A stretch of 64,000 nucleotides of DNA. It comes from Clostridium_S neuense. Lineage in GTDB: Bacteria; Bacillota; Clostridia; Clostridiales; Clostridiaceae. Position numbers and translations under genes: made by a program. A model generated the notes under the pieces. That model saw only the letters and a program-made list of their open reading frames with translations, made no database searches and was not told the origin of the DNA. This document shows positions 51,516-61,901 of this stretch, piece after piece (the stretch's first letter is position 1; each line of letters starts with the position of its first letter). Location: assembly GCF_045310695.1 (NCBI RefSeq), contig NZ_JBJIAA010000023.1, forward strand, positions 17,901-81,900, written 5' to 3'.

Positions 51516-52442
51516 TTAAAATACAACATTTCCTGAAGAATCTATATCAAAATCTTTTACCTTCAGTTGCGAACTCAAGGTCTTTAAAGGTGATGTATCT
51601 TTAATAGGATTCCCCGAAATATCAAGGTTAGTTAAATTTGTTAGCTTCAAAAGTGTACTAACATCCCCAATCTCATTGCCATCCAAAGACAAATATTGAA
51701 TGTTGATTAACTTTGCAAGTGGAGTTATATCAGTAATATTATTGTTACTTAAAAACAAAAACTGCAGATTAGGATTTGACGCTAAAGGACTTATATCTCC
51801 AATTTGGCATCCGCTTAAATTAACATTTTCAAGCTTAGTTAACTTTCCAAGTGGAGCAATACTCGTTAATTGATTACCTCCAAGAAAAATTTCATTTAAA
51901 TTTCTTAGATTTTCAATTCCACCAAGATCCTTTATATTTGCATCTATAGCAGCAAGTGTAGTTACCTTATCAAAATCACTTTGAGTTAAATCACCAGTTT
52001 CCTTGCCAATTACTCTTCTTACCGCTTTTTCTAAATTTGCATCCTTAAATGCCGCTGGAGCAGTCGTGCTGTCCTGTGCAATTGAAAAGGTTAATGTAAG
52101 TGGATTTTTAATTTGTGTATTGTCCTGAGCTTTCATATCCTCTGTTATATTTAAGCAGTATGACTCACCCGGATCATATCCTCCATCAGGCGCATCAACT
52201 TCTATACTCTTATTATTATTTGTTAATTTTAATACTACATTTGCATTAACATTAGTGACTTTATCAAACACATATATGCTCTGCTTTGTATTATCGTTTA
52301 TTTGTACAGGCTTTGTAAAGGTTATTGTCCAGTTTTTATATTTATCAACCGTCTGATTATCTTTAAAAACTTCAGCCTTTGCATTAAAACTTAAAAACAT
52401 CGAAAAGAAAATAAACACAAATAAAATCTTATATTTTTTCAT
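51516..52442 (-). CDS. Secreted leucine-rich repeat protein
   Basis: A 308-residue extracellular protein: signal peptide 1-24 (ending NAKAE), an Ig-like/SbsA-like domain (30-125, KNWTITFTKPVQINDNTK), and about five internalin-type leucine-rich repeats (150-290, LTSIAPLGKLTKLENVNLSG). No wall anchor. Possibly adhesion or wall binding. ATG 52442 is preferred to the TTG before it. The methionine gene lies 10 bases upstream. Confidence 0.85.
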   Translation of the reverse strand: MKKYKILFVFIFFSMFLSFNAKAEVFKDNQTVDKYKNWTITFTKPVQINDNTKQSIYVFDKVTNVNANVVLKLTNNNKSIEVDAPDGGYDPGESYCLNITEDMKAQDNTQIKNPLTLTFSIAQDSTTAPAAFKDANLEKAVRRVIGKETGDLTQSDFDKVTTLAAIDANIKDLGGIENLRNLNEIFLGGNQLTSIAPLGKLTKLENVNLSGCQIGDISPLASNPNLQFLFLSNNNITDITPLAKLINIQYLSLDGNEIGDVSTLLKLTNLTNLDISGNPIKDTSPLKTLSSQLKVKDFDIDSSGNVVF

Positions 52443-52455
52443 CAAAATCCCCTCC

Positions 52456-54246
52456 TTATTTAGTTATAGACGCTTTTATTATCTTAACTATCATTTCAAT
52501 TCTATTAAATGGGGTGACAAGATACAACCCGTCAACATAGTTTTTTATTTTATTGATAATCTCAACAGCTATCTCTATACCTACTTTTTCAGCTTCTTCT
52601 CTAGTCATATCCACATGAAATCTATCTACATACTTTTGAGGTATGCTAACTCCCGGAAGCTCATTGTTTATAAATTGAGCATTCTTATAACTTACAAGAG
52701 GCATAATCCCACCTAGAATCTTGACCTTGCCTTCTCTTTTAAAGTTTGATAGAAATTCTATGGTTTCATCTTCAAAAATAGGCTGAGTTAAAAAAAATCC
52801 AGCACCATTTGACAGCTTTTTATTCATCCTAGATATCTCTGAATTCTTATTTGCCACATTTAAGTTTAAGGCTCCACCAATACTTATTTCGTCCCCATTA
52901 AAAATCTCTTTATTCATTTCTGATATAAGCTCTATAAGTCTAAAAGAATTTAAATTAAACACACTTTTAGCCTTTATTTCTTCAGCCCCTGAAACAGGAT
53001 CACCCGTTACAGCAAGTATATTTCTTATTCCTTCTATATTCGCTGCGAGTATACTTGATCTTATAGCATTGACGTTTTTATCTCTACAGCATATATGCGG
53101 CATTACATCTATGCCTATTTCTCTTTTTATCTTGGAAGCAATTACGATAGAATCAACTCTAACCTTCGACATTGGCGAATCTGCAACTGTAACTAAATCT
53201 ATGTTGTTTTCTTTACATATTTCAGCACAATGCATAATTTTGTCCATTACAGTATTTGTAGGAGGATCTAATTCAACCACTAATGGAAATTTATTATCCT
53301 TAAGCTTTTCTATAAAATTATTGTTAGCTTTACTAAACTTTCTTATAATTTTACTTTCATCCGAAGCCTTTAAAATCACCTTTGAGCCATCTAATTTTAA
53401 TTTATAACTTAATTCCCTTATATGCCTTGGAGTAGTTCCGCAGCAGCCTCCGATTATCTTCGCTCCAAGCTTTTTTATAGATAACATCTTGTCCGAAAAA
53501 TACTCAGGATTATCAATGTATACCATTCTTTCATTTACTATTTCAGGATATCCCGCATTTGGAAGAGTCGATATAATATTATCCTTGTACACATTTAATT
53601 TTTTAAGCATGCTGTATAAATGTGCTGGTCCAGAACCACAGTTAAAACCAAATGCATCTACTGCTTTAATATCCTTTATTTTGCTTACAATTCCGTTTAT
53701 ACTTACACCATCTCTTGTATAACCATCCTGCATTACAGCAAATTGTGTTAGTACAAAAGCTGATTTATTTTTTTCTTTAATATATTCTGCAATTTCCTTT
53801 AGGCAATCCAAATTACTTAGAGTTTCAAATACAAATATATCTGCACCATCACTAATAAAGGTATCAACTATAAATTTGTACTCATCATACACATCTTCAG
53901 TTGTTTTATCTATTCCTGATATGTTTATCGGACCAATATCAGCTGCTACAAATACATTTTTTCCCTTAGCAGCTTCTTTTGCTATTTCATAACCTTTCTT
54001 TATAATATTTCTAATTTCTTCTCTAGAAACTTCAAGTGTTATAGAATTAGCAGAAAAAGTATTCGTCCTGATAAGCTTGGCACCCGCATCAATATACTCT
54101 CTATGTATATTTTTTATTGTATCGGCATTATCTAGATTAGCGAACTCGCAAAACGACTTATTATCTCCTGTTATTTTGGAATAATAAGTTCCCATAGCTC
54201 CATCAGTAATAAGAAATTTATCTTTTAAATATTCAAATATATTCAT
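52456..54246 (-). CDS. Bifunctional homocysteine S-methyltransferase / methylenetetrahydrofolate reductase
   Basis: A 596-residue fusion. Residues 1-285 are a Zn-dependent homocysteine methyltransferase (ITDGAMGTYY, FNCGSGP and GGCCGTTPRHIREL supplying the three Cys ligands). Residues 310-596 are an MTHFR-like domain (VVELDPPTNT, NILAVTGDP, GAGFFLTQPIFEDET, GIMPLVSYKN). It supplies methyl groups for methionine, like YitJ. No S-box is visible in the 93-base gap upstream. Confidence 0.92.
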   Translation of the reverse strand: MNIFEYLKDKFLITDGAMGTYYSKITGDNKSFCEFANLDNADTIKNIHREYIDAGAKLIRTNTFSANSITLEVSREEIRNIIKKGYEIAKEAAKGKNVFVAADIGPINISGIDKTTEDVYDEYKFIVDTFISDGADIFVFETLSNLDCLKEIAEYIKEKNKSAFVLTQFAVMQDGYTRDGVSINGIVSKIKDIKAVDAFGFNCGSGPAHLYSMLKKLNVYKDNIISTLPNAGYPEIVNERMVYIDNPEYFSDKMLSIKKLGAKIIGGCCGTTPRHIRELSYKLKLDGSKVILKASDESKIIRKFSKANNNFIEKLKDNKFPLVVELDPPTNTVMDKIMHCAEICKENNIDLVTVADSPMSKVRVDSIVIASKIKREIGIDVMPHICCRDKNVNAIRSSILAANIEGIRNILAVTGDPVSGAEEIKAKSVFNLNSFRLIELISEMNKEIFNGDEISIGGALNLNVANKNSEISRMNKKLSNGAGFFLTQPIFEDETIEFLSNFKREGKVKILGGIMPLVSYKNAQFINNELPGVSIPQKYVDRFHVDMTREEAEKVGIEIAVEIINKIKNYVDGLYLVTPFNRIEMIVKIIKASITK

Positions 54247-54339
54247 AAATTATCTCTCCATTAATTCAATACTAAATTTATGTATATTCTATCATACATA
54301 TTGAATATCTAAAAGATGAAAATCCCACTTATCCTTATG

Positions 54340-54795
54340 CTATTTTCCAGTTATTCTAACTCCAGTATAAAAATCCATGTACTTTAAATATTCGATTCTT
54401 ATTAATTGTCCAGATCTAGGTGAATGTATAAATCTCCCTCCACCTATATATATACCATCATGATACACATTGCTCTCTGAACCAAAAAAAACAATATCGC
54501 CAGGTTTTAAATCGGCTTTACTAATCCTCGTTCCAACATTAACTTGATCATAAGTTGTTCTTGGTAAATTTACTCCAAAATGTGCATACACATACTGAAC
54601 AAAACCTGAGCAATCAAATCCTGCTGGTGTTATACCACCATTTAAATACGGTATCCCTAAAAACATTTTTGAGTACATCACAATTCCTTGTCCATTATCA
54701 CTTACTGTGTTAGCCTTAACCTTAACTGCATTAAAATTACTTAGAAGTAGCATAAATATAATCAAAATAGTACTAATCTTTTTTACTTTATTCAT
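54340..54795 (-). CDS. Small secreted NlpC/P60 hydrolase
   Basis: A 151-residue protein: signal peptide (KISTILIIFMLLLSNFNAVKVKA) and a minimal NlpC/P60 domain with Cys in TPAGFDCSGFVQYVYAHFG and His in YHDGIYIGGGRF. The start 54795 has GGAG; an ATG five codons upstream is the alternative. No wall-binding repeats. Between the folate enzyme and two amidases. Confidence 0.9.
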   Translation of the reverse strand: MNKVKKISTILIIFMLLLSNFNAVKVKANTVSDNGQGIVMYSKMFLGIPYLNGGITPAGFDCSGFVQYVYAHFGVNLPRTTYDQVNVGTRISKADLKPGDIVFFGSESNVYHDGIYIGGGRFIHSPRSGQLIRIEYLKYMDFYTGVRITGK

Positions 54796-54830
54796 GTAAA
54801 TGCACTCCATCCATATAATATTTATAAATT

Positions 54831-56783
54831 CTATTTAGATAGCAATTTTGTCCAGGTTCCTTTGCCAATTATACCATCTGCATCAAGTCCATTGGCCCTT
54901 TGGAAATTTATCACTGCCTGTTTAGTTCCACTTCCAAATATTCCGTCTGCACCTATTCCCAATTTCTTTTGAACCCATTTTACTACATCTCCACTAGAAC
55001 CATTTTTCAAAAGTGGACATGCCGCTATGGTTGCTGGTCCTACCTCGTTATCAACTGTTAAATGACCATATCCACTGTTATTAAGTATTGTTTGTAAATC
55101 TGCTACATCACCACTTACATTTTTTGTTGGCTGAGTATTTCCACCGGTTGGATTAGTTGTATTTCCATTTGCTGCATTTAATAATTTTGTCCAAGTTGCT
55201 TTGCCAATCTCACCATCTGCATCAAGTCCATTCGTCTTTTGAAAATTAATTACTGCTTGTTTAGTATCATTTCCAAATATTCCATCAGCACTTATTCCTA
55301 ATCTCTTTTGAACCCATTTTACTACGTCTCCACTAGAGCCATTTCTCAAAAGTGGGCATGCTGCTATGGTTGCTGCATCTGCCTCGTTATTTACTGTCAA
55401 ATTGCTTCCATTCTTATTGAGTATCGTTTGTAATTCTCCTACACTACCGCTAGGAACTTGTGGTGTTGTTTGACCACTGCCACCTGTAGTACTTCCACCA
55501 GTAGTACTATTGCCGCTTTTGCTTGTGAGTAATTTTGTCCAGGTCATCTTGCCAATCTCGCCATCTGCATCAAGTCCATTTGTCTTTTGAAAATTAATCA
55601 CTGCTTGCTTAGTATCATTTCCAAATATTCCATCGGCATTTAATCCTAGTTTCTTTTGAACCCATTTTACTACGTCTCCCTTAGAACCATTTTCTAAAAG
55701 TGGGCATGCTGCTATGGTTGCTGGTCCTACTTCATTATCAACTGTTAAATGACCATATCCACTGTTATTAAGTATTGTTTGCAAATCTGCTACATCGCCA
55801 CTTACATTCTGCGTTGGCTGAGTATTTCCACCGCTTGGATTAGTTGTATTTCCATTCGCTGCGCTTAATAATTTTGTCCAAGTCATCTTACCAATTATAC
55901 CATCTGCATCAAGTCCATTCGTCTTTTGAAAATTAATTACTGCTTGTTTAGTATCATTTCCAAATATTCCATCAGCACTTATTCCTAATCTCTTTTGAAC
56001 CCATTTTACTACGTCTCCACTAGAGCCATTCCTTAAAAGTGGACATGCTGCTATGGTTGCTGCACCTGGCTGATTATCTACAGTCAAATGACCATATCCA
56101 TTATTATTAAGAATTGTTTGCAAATCTGATATACTTCCACTTGGATTTTGTGGTGGTTGATTATTGCCAGAATCACCACCGGAATTATTGCCAGAGCTTG
56201 TACCATTTATTGCATTTTGAATGTCACTTACTAGCTTGTCCCATGATTTTCCATATTCACTTAGGTATTCTATAGGATCTGTATGGTCTGTTTCACCATA
56301 GGTTTCTGATACCCATTTATGACTGTGAATATCACTGGCTCCCCAGCCATATCTCTTACATATTGAGGATACCAGCTCTACTGTATTTTCGTATACTTGA
56401 TTAAATTCGCTTTGATTACCTGCATAAGGTTCACACATCTCAACACTTAAAAACTTATGATTTGCTGTAGGTCCTGCGTGCCAAGCTACCTCGTTTTCAG
56501 GAATAGTTTGAATAGCTTCATTCCAATCAACAAAATAATGTGCTGAAGCTTGTGCACTTGCATCTCTGTTAAAATAGTCTCTATTATTTTGTGCTGTGCC
56601 TCCAGGTTCATCGGTAGCATGTATTACTATACCAACCGGCTGCAAGCTTGTACCTGGTCTATTATTATTTATGTATTCTTTTTTAATTGTTACTGCTTGT
56701 ACATAGTTTGGTGTAACAAAAATATTGCTTGTAGCAATAATTACAACTGATAAGATTAGCACCATAATCTTTTTTCTTAACAT
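54831..56783 (-). CDS. N-acetylmuramoyl-L-alanine amidase with four wall-binding repeats
   Basis: A 650-residue secreted autolysin. Signal peptide 1-30; amidase_2 domain (35-180; zinc ligands in VIHATDEPG, the VAWHAG His region and TDHTDP); then four repeats of about 95 residues, each with ILNNNGYGHLTVDN and a PG_binding_1 unit (GDVVKWVQKRLG, DGIFGNDTKQAVINFQKTNG, GKMTWTKLL), linked by Thr/Asn/Gly-rich spacers. Repeats are nearly identical at DNA level. Paralogue of 56930. Confidence 0.93.
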   Translation of the reverse strand: MLRKKIMVLILSVVIIATSNIFVTPNYVQAVTIKKEYINNNRPGTSLQPVGIVIHATDEPGGTAQNNRDYFNRDASAQASAHYFVDWNEAIQTIPENEVAWHAGPTANHKFLSVEMCEPYAGNQSEFNQVYENTVELVSSICKRYGWGASDIHSHKWVSETYGETDHTDPIEYLSEYGKSWDKLVSDIQNAINGTSSGNNSGGDSGNNQPPQNPSGSISDLQTILNNNGYGHLTVDNQPGAATIAACPLLRNGSSGDVVKWVQKRLGISADGIFGNDTKQAVINFQKTNGLDADGIIGKMTWTKLLSAANGNTTNPSGGNTQPTQNVSGDVADLQTILNNSGYGHLTVDNEVGPATIAACPLLENGSKGDVVKWVQKKLGLNADGIFGNDTKQAVINFQKTNGLDADGEIGKMTWTKLLTSKSGNSTTGGSTTGGSGQTTPQVPSGSVGELQTILNKNGSNLTVNNEADAATIAACPLLRNGSSGDVVKWVQKRLGISADGIFGNDTKQAVINFQKTNGLDADGEIGKATWTKLLNAANGNTTNPTGGNTQPTKNVSGDVADLQTILNNSGYGHLTVDNEVGPATIAACPLLKNGSSGDVVKWVQKKLGIGADGIFGSGTKQAVINFQRANGLDADGIIGKGTWTKLLSK

Positions 56784-56929
56784 TAACTCATCTCCATACT
56801 GTCATGTAAAAAACATAGACTTTTACAATAATAATTGTCATTTTATACTTCGTGTTATTCATATCTAACTTAACATAAATAGTGCTATTGTTCAATAATT
56901 TTACAATATTGTTACATCAACATTACATT

Positions 56930-58558
56930 TTATGCCCCTAATAATTTTGTCCAGGTCGCTTTTCCAATTACACCATCTGCCCCAAGTCCATTTGTCCTTT
57001 GAAAATTTATAACTGCTTGTTTAGTACCATTTCCAAATATTCCATCAGCATTTAATCCTAGTTTCTTTTGAATCCATTTTACTATGTCTCCACTTGAACC
57101 AACTTGAATTACTGGACATGCTGCTATTGTTGCTGGCCCAGCTTCGTTATCTACAGTTAATTTTCCATACCCGTTTTTGTTAAGTATTGTCTGCAAATCT
57201 GCTACATCGCCTGCTACATTTTGTGTAGGTGTAGAATTATTATTGTTATTTGTTGTAGAGCCACTGCCTGTATTAGCTGTAGTTTGACTTGCCTGATTTA
57301 ATAATTTTGTCCAAGTCATTTTTCCAATTACACCATCTGCTCCAAGTGCATTTACTTTTTGAAAGCTTATAACTGCCTGCTTAGTATTATTTCCAAATAT
57401 TCCATCGGCACTTATTCCTAATCTCTTTTGAACCCATTTTACTACATCTCCCTTAGAACCCACTTGAGTCACTGGACATGCTGCTATAGTATCTGCCCCC
57501 GGATAATTATTAACTGTTAAATGTGCATATCCATTATTATTCAATATAGTTTGTAGTTCTGCTACACTGCCACTGCCATTTTGAGCTGGAGTAGTATTAC
57601 CGGTTGTACTATTATTTCCACCTGTGTTATTGCTTCCAGTACTATTCTGTACCGCTGCACTTAATAATTTTGTCCAGGTCATCTTTCCAATTACACCATC
57701 TGCATCAAGTCCATTTGCTTTTTGAAAATTTATGACTGCCTGTTTAGTGTCGCTTCCAAATATTCCATCAGCACTTATCCCAAACCTTTTTTGAATCCAC
57801 TTTACTACATCTCCATTAGAACCACCTTTTAAAAGTGGACATGCTGCTATTGTCGCTGAATTTAATGCATTGTCAATGGTTAAGTTTCCATATCCATTCT
57901 TATTCAATATACTCTTGAGCTCTGATATATCACCGCTTGGATTCTGAGTTGGTGTAGTATTATTACCACTAGAATTTGTCCCATCAATTTGCTTTTGAAT
58001 ATCATTAACCAAATCGCTCCAAGCCTTGCCATACTGATTCAAATACTGTATAGGATCTGTATGATCTGTTTCATGGTAAGTTTGCGATACCCAATTATGG
58101 CTATAAATATTTTTAGAACTCCAGCCATATTTTTTGCATATTGCTGCTACTAAATCCACTGTATTTTTATATACTTGATTAAACTTCTGAATATCCTGTC
58201 CATATGGAACACACATCTCCACAGCTAAATACTTATGATTGGCTGTAGGCCCTGCATGCCATGCCACTTCGTTTTCAGGTATAGTCTGAATAATTTCATT
58301 CCAATCAACAAAATAATGTGCCGATGATTTAGCACTAGCATCCCTATTAATATAATCTCTATTATTTTGAGCCGTTCCTCCTGGCTCATCAGTATCATGT
58401 ATTACTACCCCAATTGGTTGTAAGTTTTCATAACTTCTATTATTGTTTATATACTGCTTCTGAATTGTTACTGCTTGTACAAATTTTAATGGACCAAGAG
58501 TACTTACAGTAAAAATTGAAACCGCTAACATCAACACTGATAATTTCTTTTTTATCAT
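56930..58558 (-). CDS. N-acetylmuramoyl-L-alanine amidase with three wall-binding repeats
   Basis: A 542-residue paralogue of 54831: signal peptide 1-29, amidase_2 domain (VVIHDTDEPG, VAWHAG, TDHTDP), and three instead of four PG-binding repeats. The pair arose by tandem duplication, and the repeat number then changed. Probably functions in cell separation or mother-cell lysis. Confidence 0.93.
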   Translation of the reverse strand: MIKKKLSVLMLAVSIFTVSTLGPLKFVQAVTIQKQYINNNRSYENLQPIGVVIHDTDEPGGTAQNNRDYINRDASAKSSAHYFVDWNEIIQTIPENEVAWHAGPTANHKYLAVEMCVPYGQDIQKFNQVYKNTVDLVAAICKKYGWSSKNIYSHNWVSQTYHETDHTDPIQYLNQYGKAWSDLVNDIQKQIDGTNSSGNNTTPTQNPSGDISELKSILNKNGYGNLTIDNALNSATIAACPLLKGGSNGDVVKWIQKRFGISADGIFGSDTKQAVINFQKANGLDADGVIGKMTWTKLLSAAVQNSTGSNNTGGNNSTTGNTTPAQNGSGSVAELQTILNNNGYAHLTVNNYPGADTIAACPVTQVGSKGDVVKWVQKRLGISADGIFGNNTKQAVISFQKVNALGADGVIGKMTWTKLLNQASQTTANTGSGSTTNNNNNSTPTQNVAGDVADLQTILNKNGYGKLTVDNEAGPATIAACPVIQVGSSGDIVKWIQKKLGLNADGIFGNGTKQAVINFQRTNGLGADGVIGKATWTKLLGA

Positions 58559-58700
58559 TTTATCAACTCCATTAGTATTAAGACATAATTTTAGGTATAA
58601 TATCAGTTTATTTATCGTTCATTTGTTACAGTCCTAAAGCAAATTTTTCATTATACCACAAAAATATCCCATAAAATCTTAATTTTCTTCATAACCATAA

Positions 58701-58744
58701 AAAAACTAGCCTGCACTAAAAATTTCTAGTGCAGGCTAGTTTTT
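58701..58744. terminator. Strong bidirectional terminator
   Basis: AAAAACTAGCCTGCACTA and its perfect complement around an 8-base loop, after the catalase gene. Confidence 0.88.
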
Positions 58745-58764
58745 AAGCGAAATCTTGCAAAGCC

Positions 58765-59442
58765 TTATCTTCTAGGATTAGAAAAGCTTGGTTCCGTAGG
58801 ATTAGGATCATTAAAATACCTTCCTGGTGTTGATAAATCAAAATACAACTTAGAATCATTTGTTACGCCAAAATCTTTATTAGAGCCAGTATCCTTTACT
58901 TTATTTAAAGCTTCTCTAAATAAAGCATTGTGAGCCTCTTCACGATTCAATAAAAAATCAATTGTGTTTCTTACTTCTCTATCCTTAATTTGGCGATATA
59001 AATATTCATATACTACCTTTGCTCTTTGCTCAGAAGCTATGTTTGAAAGTAAATCTGCCACAAGATCACCTGTAACTGTTACATAATTTGCAGTCCAAGG
59101 TTCTCCAGAGGAATTCATTAAAACTGGAGCTAATCCACCAAGCACATGACTTTCAATTTCGCCACTTCCTACTGCCTCATGGTTTACTTTATGCCCATTT
59201 AGTAGATTTATAGTTTCGGCAACAATCTCCATATGACTAAGCTCTTCTGTACCAATATCTAAAAACAAATCCTTTATTGCCTGATCCTTTACTCTAAAAC
59301 TTTGAGACAAATATTGAAGTGCTGCCTTTAGTTCTCCATTTGCTCCACCTAGCTGTTCCTGCATAAGAACTGCATATTGAGGATTAGGTCCTTCAACCTT
59401 TACTTGTATATTATTTAATAATGGCTTTTCGTGTTTAAACAA
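58765..59442 (-). CDS. Manganese catalase (CotJC-like)
   Basis: A 225-residue di-manganese protein that splits hydrogen peroxide; related proteins are spore-coat components. Metal ligands are visible in GELKAALQYL (Glu), GTEELSHMEIV (Glu, His), ASEQRAK (Glu) and NREEAHNALF (Glu, His). TTG start with GGAGGTG. In an anaerobe it protects spores or cells from oxygen. Confidence 0.92.
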   Translation of the reverse strand: MFKHEKPLLNNIQVKVEGPNPQYAVLMQEQLGGANGELKAALQYLSQSFRVKDQAIKDLFLDIGTEELSHMEIVAETINLLNGHKVNHEAVGSGEIESHVLGGLAPVLMNSSGEPWTANYVTVTGDLVADLLSNIASEQRAKVVYEYLYRQIKDREVRNTIDFLLNREEAHNALFREALNKVKDTGSNKDFGVTNDSKLYFDLSTPGRYFNDPNPTEPSFSNPRR

Positions 59443-59643
59443 ATTTCACACCTCCACAATTTTAACTTCACGTGTATTTTATACTTAACAATTACTATTT
59501 ATACATTAACACGCTTCAATTAATTAACTATGGCGGTAAATAAATTTATCTTTAATTTTTATTTCAAAATAGCATTATAGAATTAACTGCTCAATATAAA
59601 CTAGTTTAGGTTTTTCTCCAGCTGGCACTGCTTCAACTTTTGT

Positions 59644-60372
59644 TTAAAGCATAGCTTTATTTATAAGCTTAAATTGAACTTTCTTGTCATCAACACTTAT
59701 GTATTTTACTAATAATGAGACCTTGTTGTCTTCATTTAATAAACTCCAAAAATGTCTTGCATTTTCTTCAATATCATTATTAATCCCAACTATATATGGT
59801 TCTCCCGAAAATGAAGGAATAGGATTACCGTCTTCATTATATGTATGAATACAATGACCAAAGCCATTTATAAAATTGTTATAATAAAAATAATTTTTCT
59901 GTGAAAATTCTTGATTATTTTCTATGGTTTTTAATATAGATAAGCCATATGTTGCCTTCTCCGATGTACAATCTATGTATCCAGAAATTCTCGGTGTATA
60001 ATTAGGAGGATCTGGTTCAAATTCTCTTGTATCTAAAGCTTCTTTAAATGTCTTTCCACTCTCAATATAATCATAAATTGTATCTGTTTGGTCGCCATTA
60101 GTAACAATATGATAGCCTTTAACAGCTTTTACAGGATAGTATATAATAAGACTTGGATCTTTCAATTTTTTAATGTCAAAAGCTTTTGTTTTTACTGAAT
60201 TCCCTTCAAGCTCAAAAATTCTATTACGGCTATTTTCGCTTCTTCCCATAATCCAATAAACTTGAACATAATTTTTTCCATCTGGCGTCATTCCTATTAC
60301 TATTCCCCTGCCAGGATATTTCTTTTGCGATAATCTTTTTTCATTATTTAACGATATTTCTTCTAAACTCAT
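59644..60372 (-). CDS. PurO-type IMP cyclohydrolase family protein
   Basis: A 242-residue protein of the IMP cyclohydrolase-like family first known from archaea (PurO), which closes the purine ring. YPGRGIVIGMTPDGKNYVQVYWIMGRSENSRNRIF is the diagnostic region. The ATG at 60372 has GGAGGAG ten bases upstream; TTG 60378 is an alternative. It stands alone without other pur genes, and bacterial versions may do something else. Confidence 0.82.
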   Translation of the reverse strand: MSLEEISLNNEKRLSQKKYPGRGIVIGMTPDGKNYVQVYWIMGRSENSRNRIFELEGNSVKTKAFDIKKLKDPSLIIYYPVKAVKGYHIVTNGDQTDTIYDYIESGKTFKEALDTREFEPDPPNYTPRISGYIDCTSEKATYGLSILKTIENNQEFSQKNYFYYNNFINGFGHCIHTYNEDGNPIPSFSGEPYIVGINNDIEENARHFWSLLNEDNKVSLLVKYISVDDKKVQFKLINKAML

Positions 60373-60474
60373 ATCCAATCTACTCCTCCTGCACTTGTTT
60401 CAGTTTATATAAACTAAATAAATTATACTACACTATTTAGAAACACTACAAATAATAATTAGCATTATATACAA

Positions 60475-60517
60475 AAAGGAGCTGTCTCATCAAAATTATT
60501 AATGAAACAGCTCCTTT
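60475..60517 (-). terminator. Terminator of the sugar transporter gene
   Basis: AAAGGAGCTGT/ACAGCTCCTTT stem with T-rich ends. Confidence 0.82.
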
Positions 60518-60527
60518 ACATTAAACC

Positions 60528-61901
60528 TTAACTACATAAGTTCTGATCATGATTTTTATCGGAATGAGCACGAAGTGTAGCCTCAATTTCCTCAAGAGAA
60601 CGATTACGTGTTTCAAATACCATAGAGTGTACAAACCAAATTGCAGCAAAACAAATAACTCCATAACCTATGAACAAACTACCTGTACCAAAGAAATTCA
60701 ATAATGTTGGAAATGTTAAAGACACAAGCATATTGGCGGCCCAGTTAATAACACTGCTAAAAGAATTACCTAAGCCACGAATGTTTAATGGAAATACCTC
60801 ACCAATCATAACCCACATTACAGGTCCCCATGTAGCTGAGAAGAATGCAATATAGACCGTTAATGCAACAACACATATAATTGAAGCTGTAAATGATCCA
60901 TGGGAAAATTTCATTGAAAAACTCATTATTAGTAATGAAACGCCCATTCCAATGGCACCATAAACCAACATCTTTTTACGATCAATCTTATCCATAATAA
61001 CTACAGCTACAGCTGTAACAATAACATTGAATATTCCAATTCCAATATGTGCAAGTAAAGCTGCCTGAACACCAAACCCAACATCAGTAAATATAGTTGG
61101 TGCATAATAAAGAACTGTATTACATCCCATGATTTGCTGAAAAATAGCTAAACCAATACCAATAATTAATGCTGGTCTAACAAGTTTACCAAATAGTTCT
61201 TTAACTCCACCACTTTTTATTTCAGCTTGTCTTTTGATTTCAACAAGTTCATTGTTAACAGCACTCTCATTATGTTTATTCATTTGTGACAAAACTTCAC
61301 GTGCTTCATCAGATTGTCCAACCTTAACCAAGAAACGTGGGCTTTCAGGTAATACAAGTCCACCTAAGAAAAGAATAGCTGCTGGGATTGCTGCAAAGCC
61401 TAACATCCAACGCCAACCAGTGTAAAATCCTGAAAAAGTATAATTAGTTATATATGCTAGCAAAATACCGCTCATTACCATCAACTGAAACAAACTTGAC
61501 ATAGAACCACGTTTTTCAGCAGGTGATAATTCTGCCAAATAGGTTGGAATTAACGCTGAGGAAGCACCAACTGCCATTCCAAGAACAATACGTGATAAAA
61601 TCAATGTCCAAATTTCTGGTGAAAAAGCCGAACCAAGCGCACCAACAAGGAAAATCACAGATGCCAATAAAATTAACTTTTTACGTCCATATTTATCAGA
61701 CATCGGTCCAATAATTGCAGCACCAAGAACTGCACCTAACAGCACAGCACTAACAACCCACCCTTGCTGCCAGGAATCAAGATGCATTTGCTTTTGAATA
61801 AACAAAATAGCTCCTGAAATAACTCCTGTATCATATCCAAATAAGAGTCCACTAAGTGCCCCAAAAACATATACTAAAAAACTATTAATTTTTATTTTCA
61901 T
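60528..61901 (-). CDS. MFS sugar:proton symporter (XylE/AraE-like)
   Basis: A 457-residue transporter with 12 predicted helices and the sugar-porter signatures: FGYDTGVISGA, DKYGRKKLIL, PTYLAELSPAEKRG, LPESPRFLVK, QQIMGCNTVLYY, DKIDRKKMLVYG, WGPVMWVMIGEVFP. The substrate is likely a pentose or hexose. Start 61901 has AGGGGATGA at eight bases; an ATG three codons upstream overlaps that site. It is divergent from an AraC regulator. Confidence 0.93.
   Translation of the reverse strand: MKIKINSFLVYVFGALSGLLFGYDTGVISGAILFIQKQMHLDSWQQGWVVSAVLLGAVLGAAIIGPMSDKYGRKKLILLASVIFLVGALGSAFSPEIWTLILSRIVLGMAVGASSALIPTYLAELSPAEKRGSMSSLFQLMVMSGILLAYITNYTFSGFYTGWRWMLGFAAIPAAILFLGGLVLPESPRFLVKVGQSDEAREVLSQMNKHNESAVNNELVEIKRQAEIKSGGVKELFGKLVRPALIIGIGLAIFQQIMGCNTVLYYAPTIFTDVGFGVQAALLAHIGIGIFNVIVTAVAVVIMDKIDRKKMLVYGAIGMGVSLLIMSFSMKFSHGSFTASIICVVALTVYIAFFSATWGPVMWVMIGEVFPLNIRGLGNSFSSVINWAANMLVSLTFPTLLNFFGTGSLFIGYGVICFAAIWFVHSMVFETRNRSLEEIEATLRAHSDKNHDQNLCS

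Noticed and set aside
54247..54339. SAM riboswitch upstream of the methionine enzyme
   Set aside because: The gap is only about 90 bases and shows no S-box motifs.
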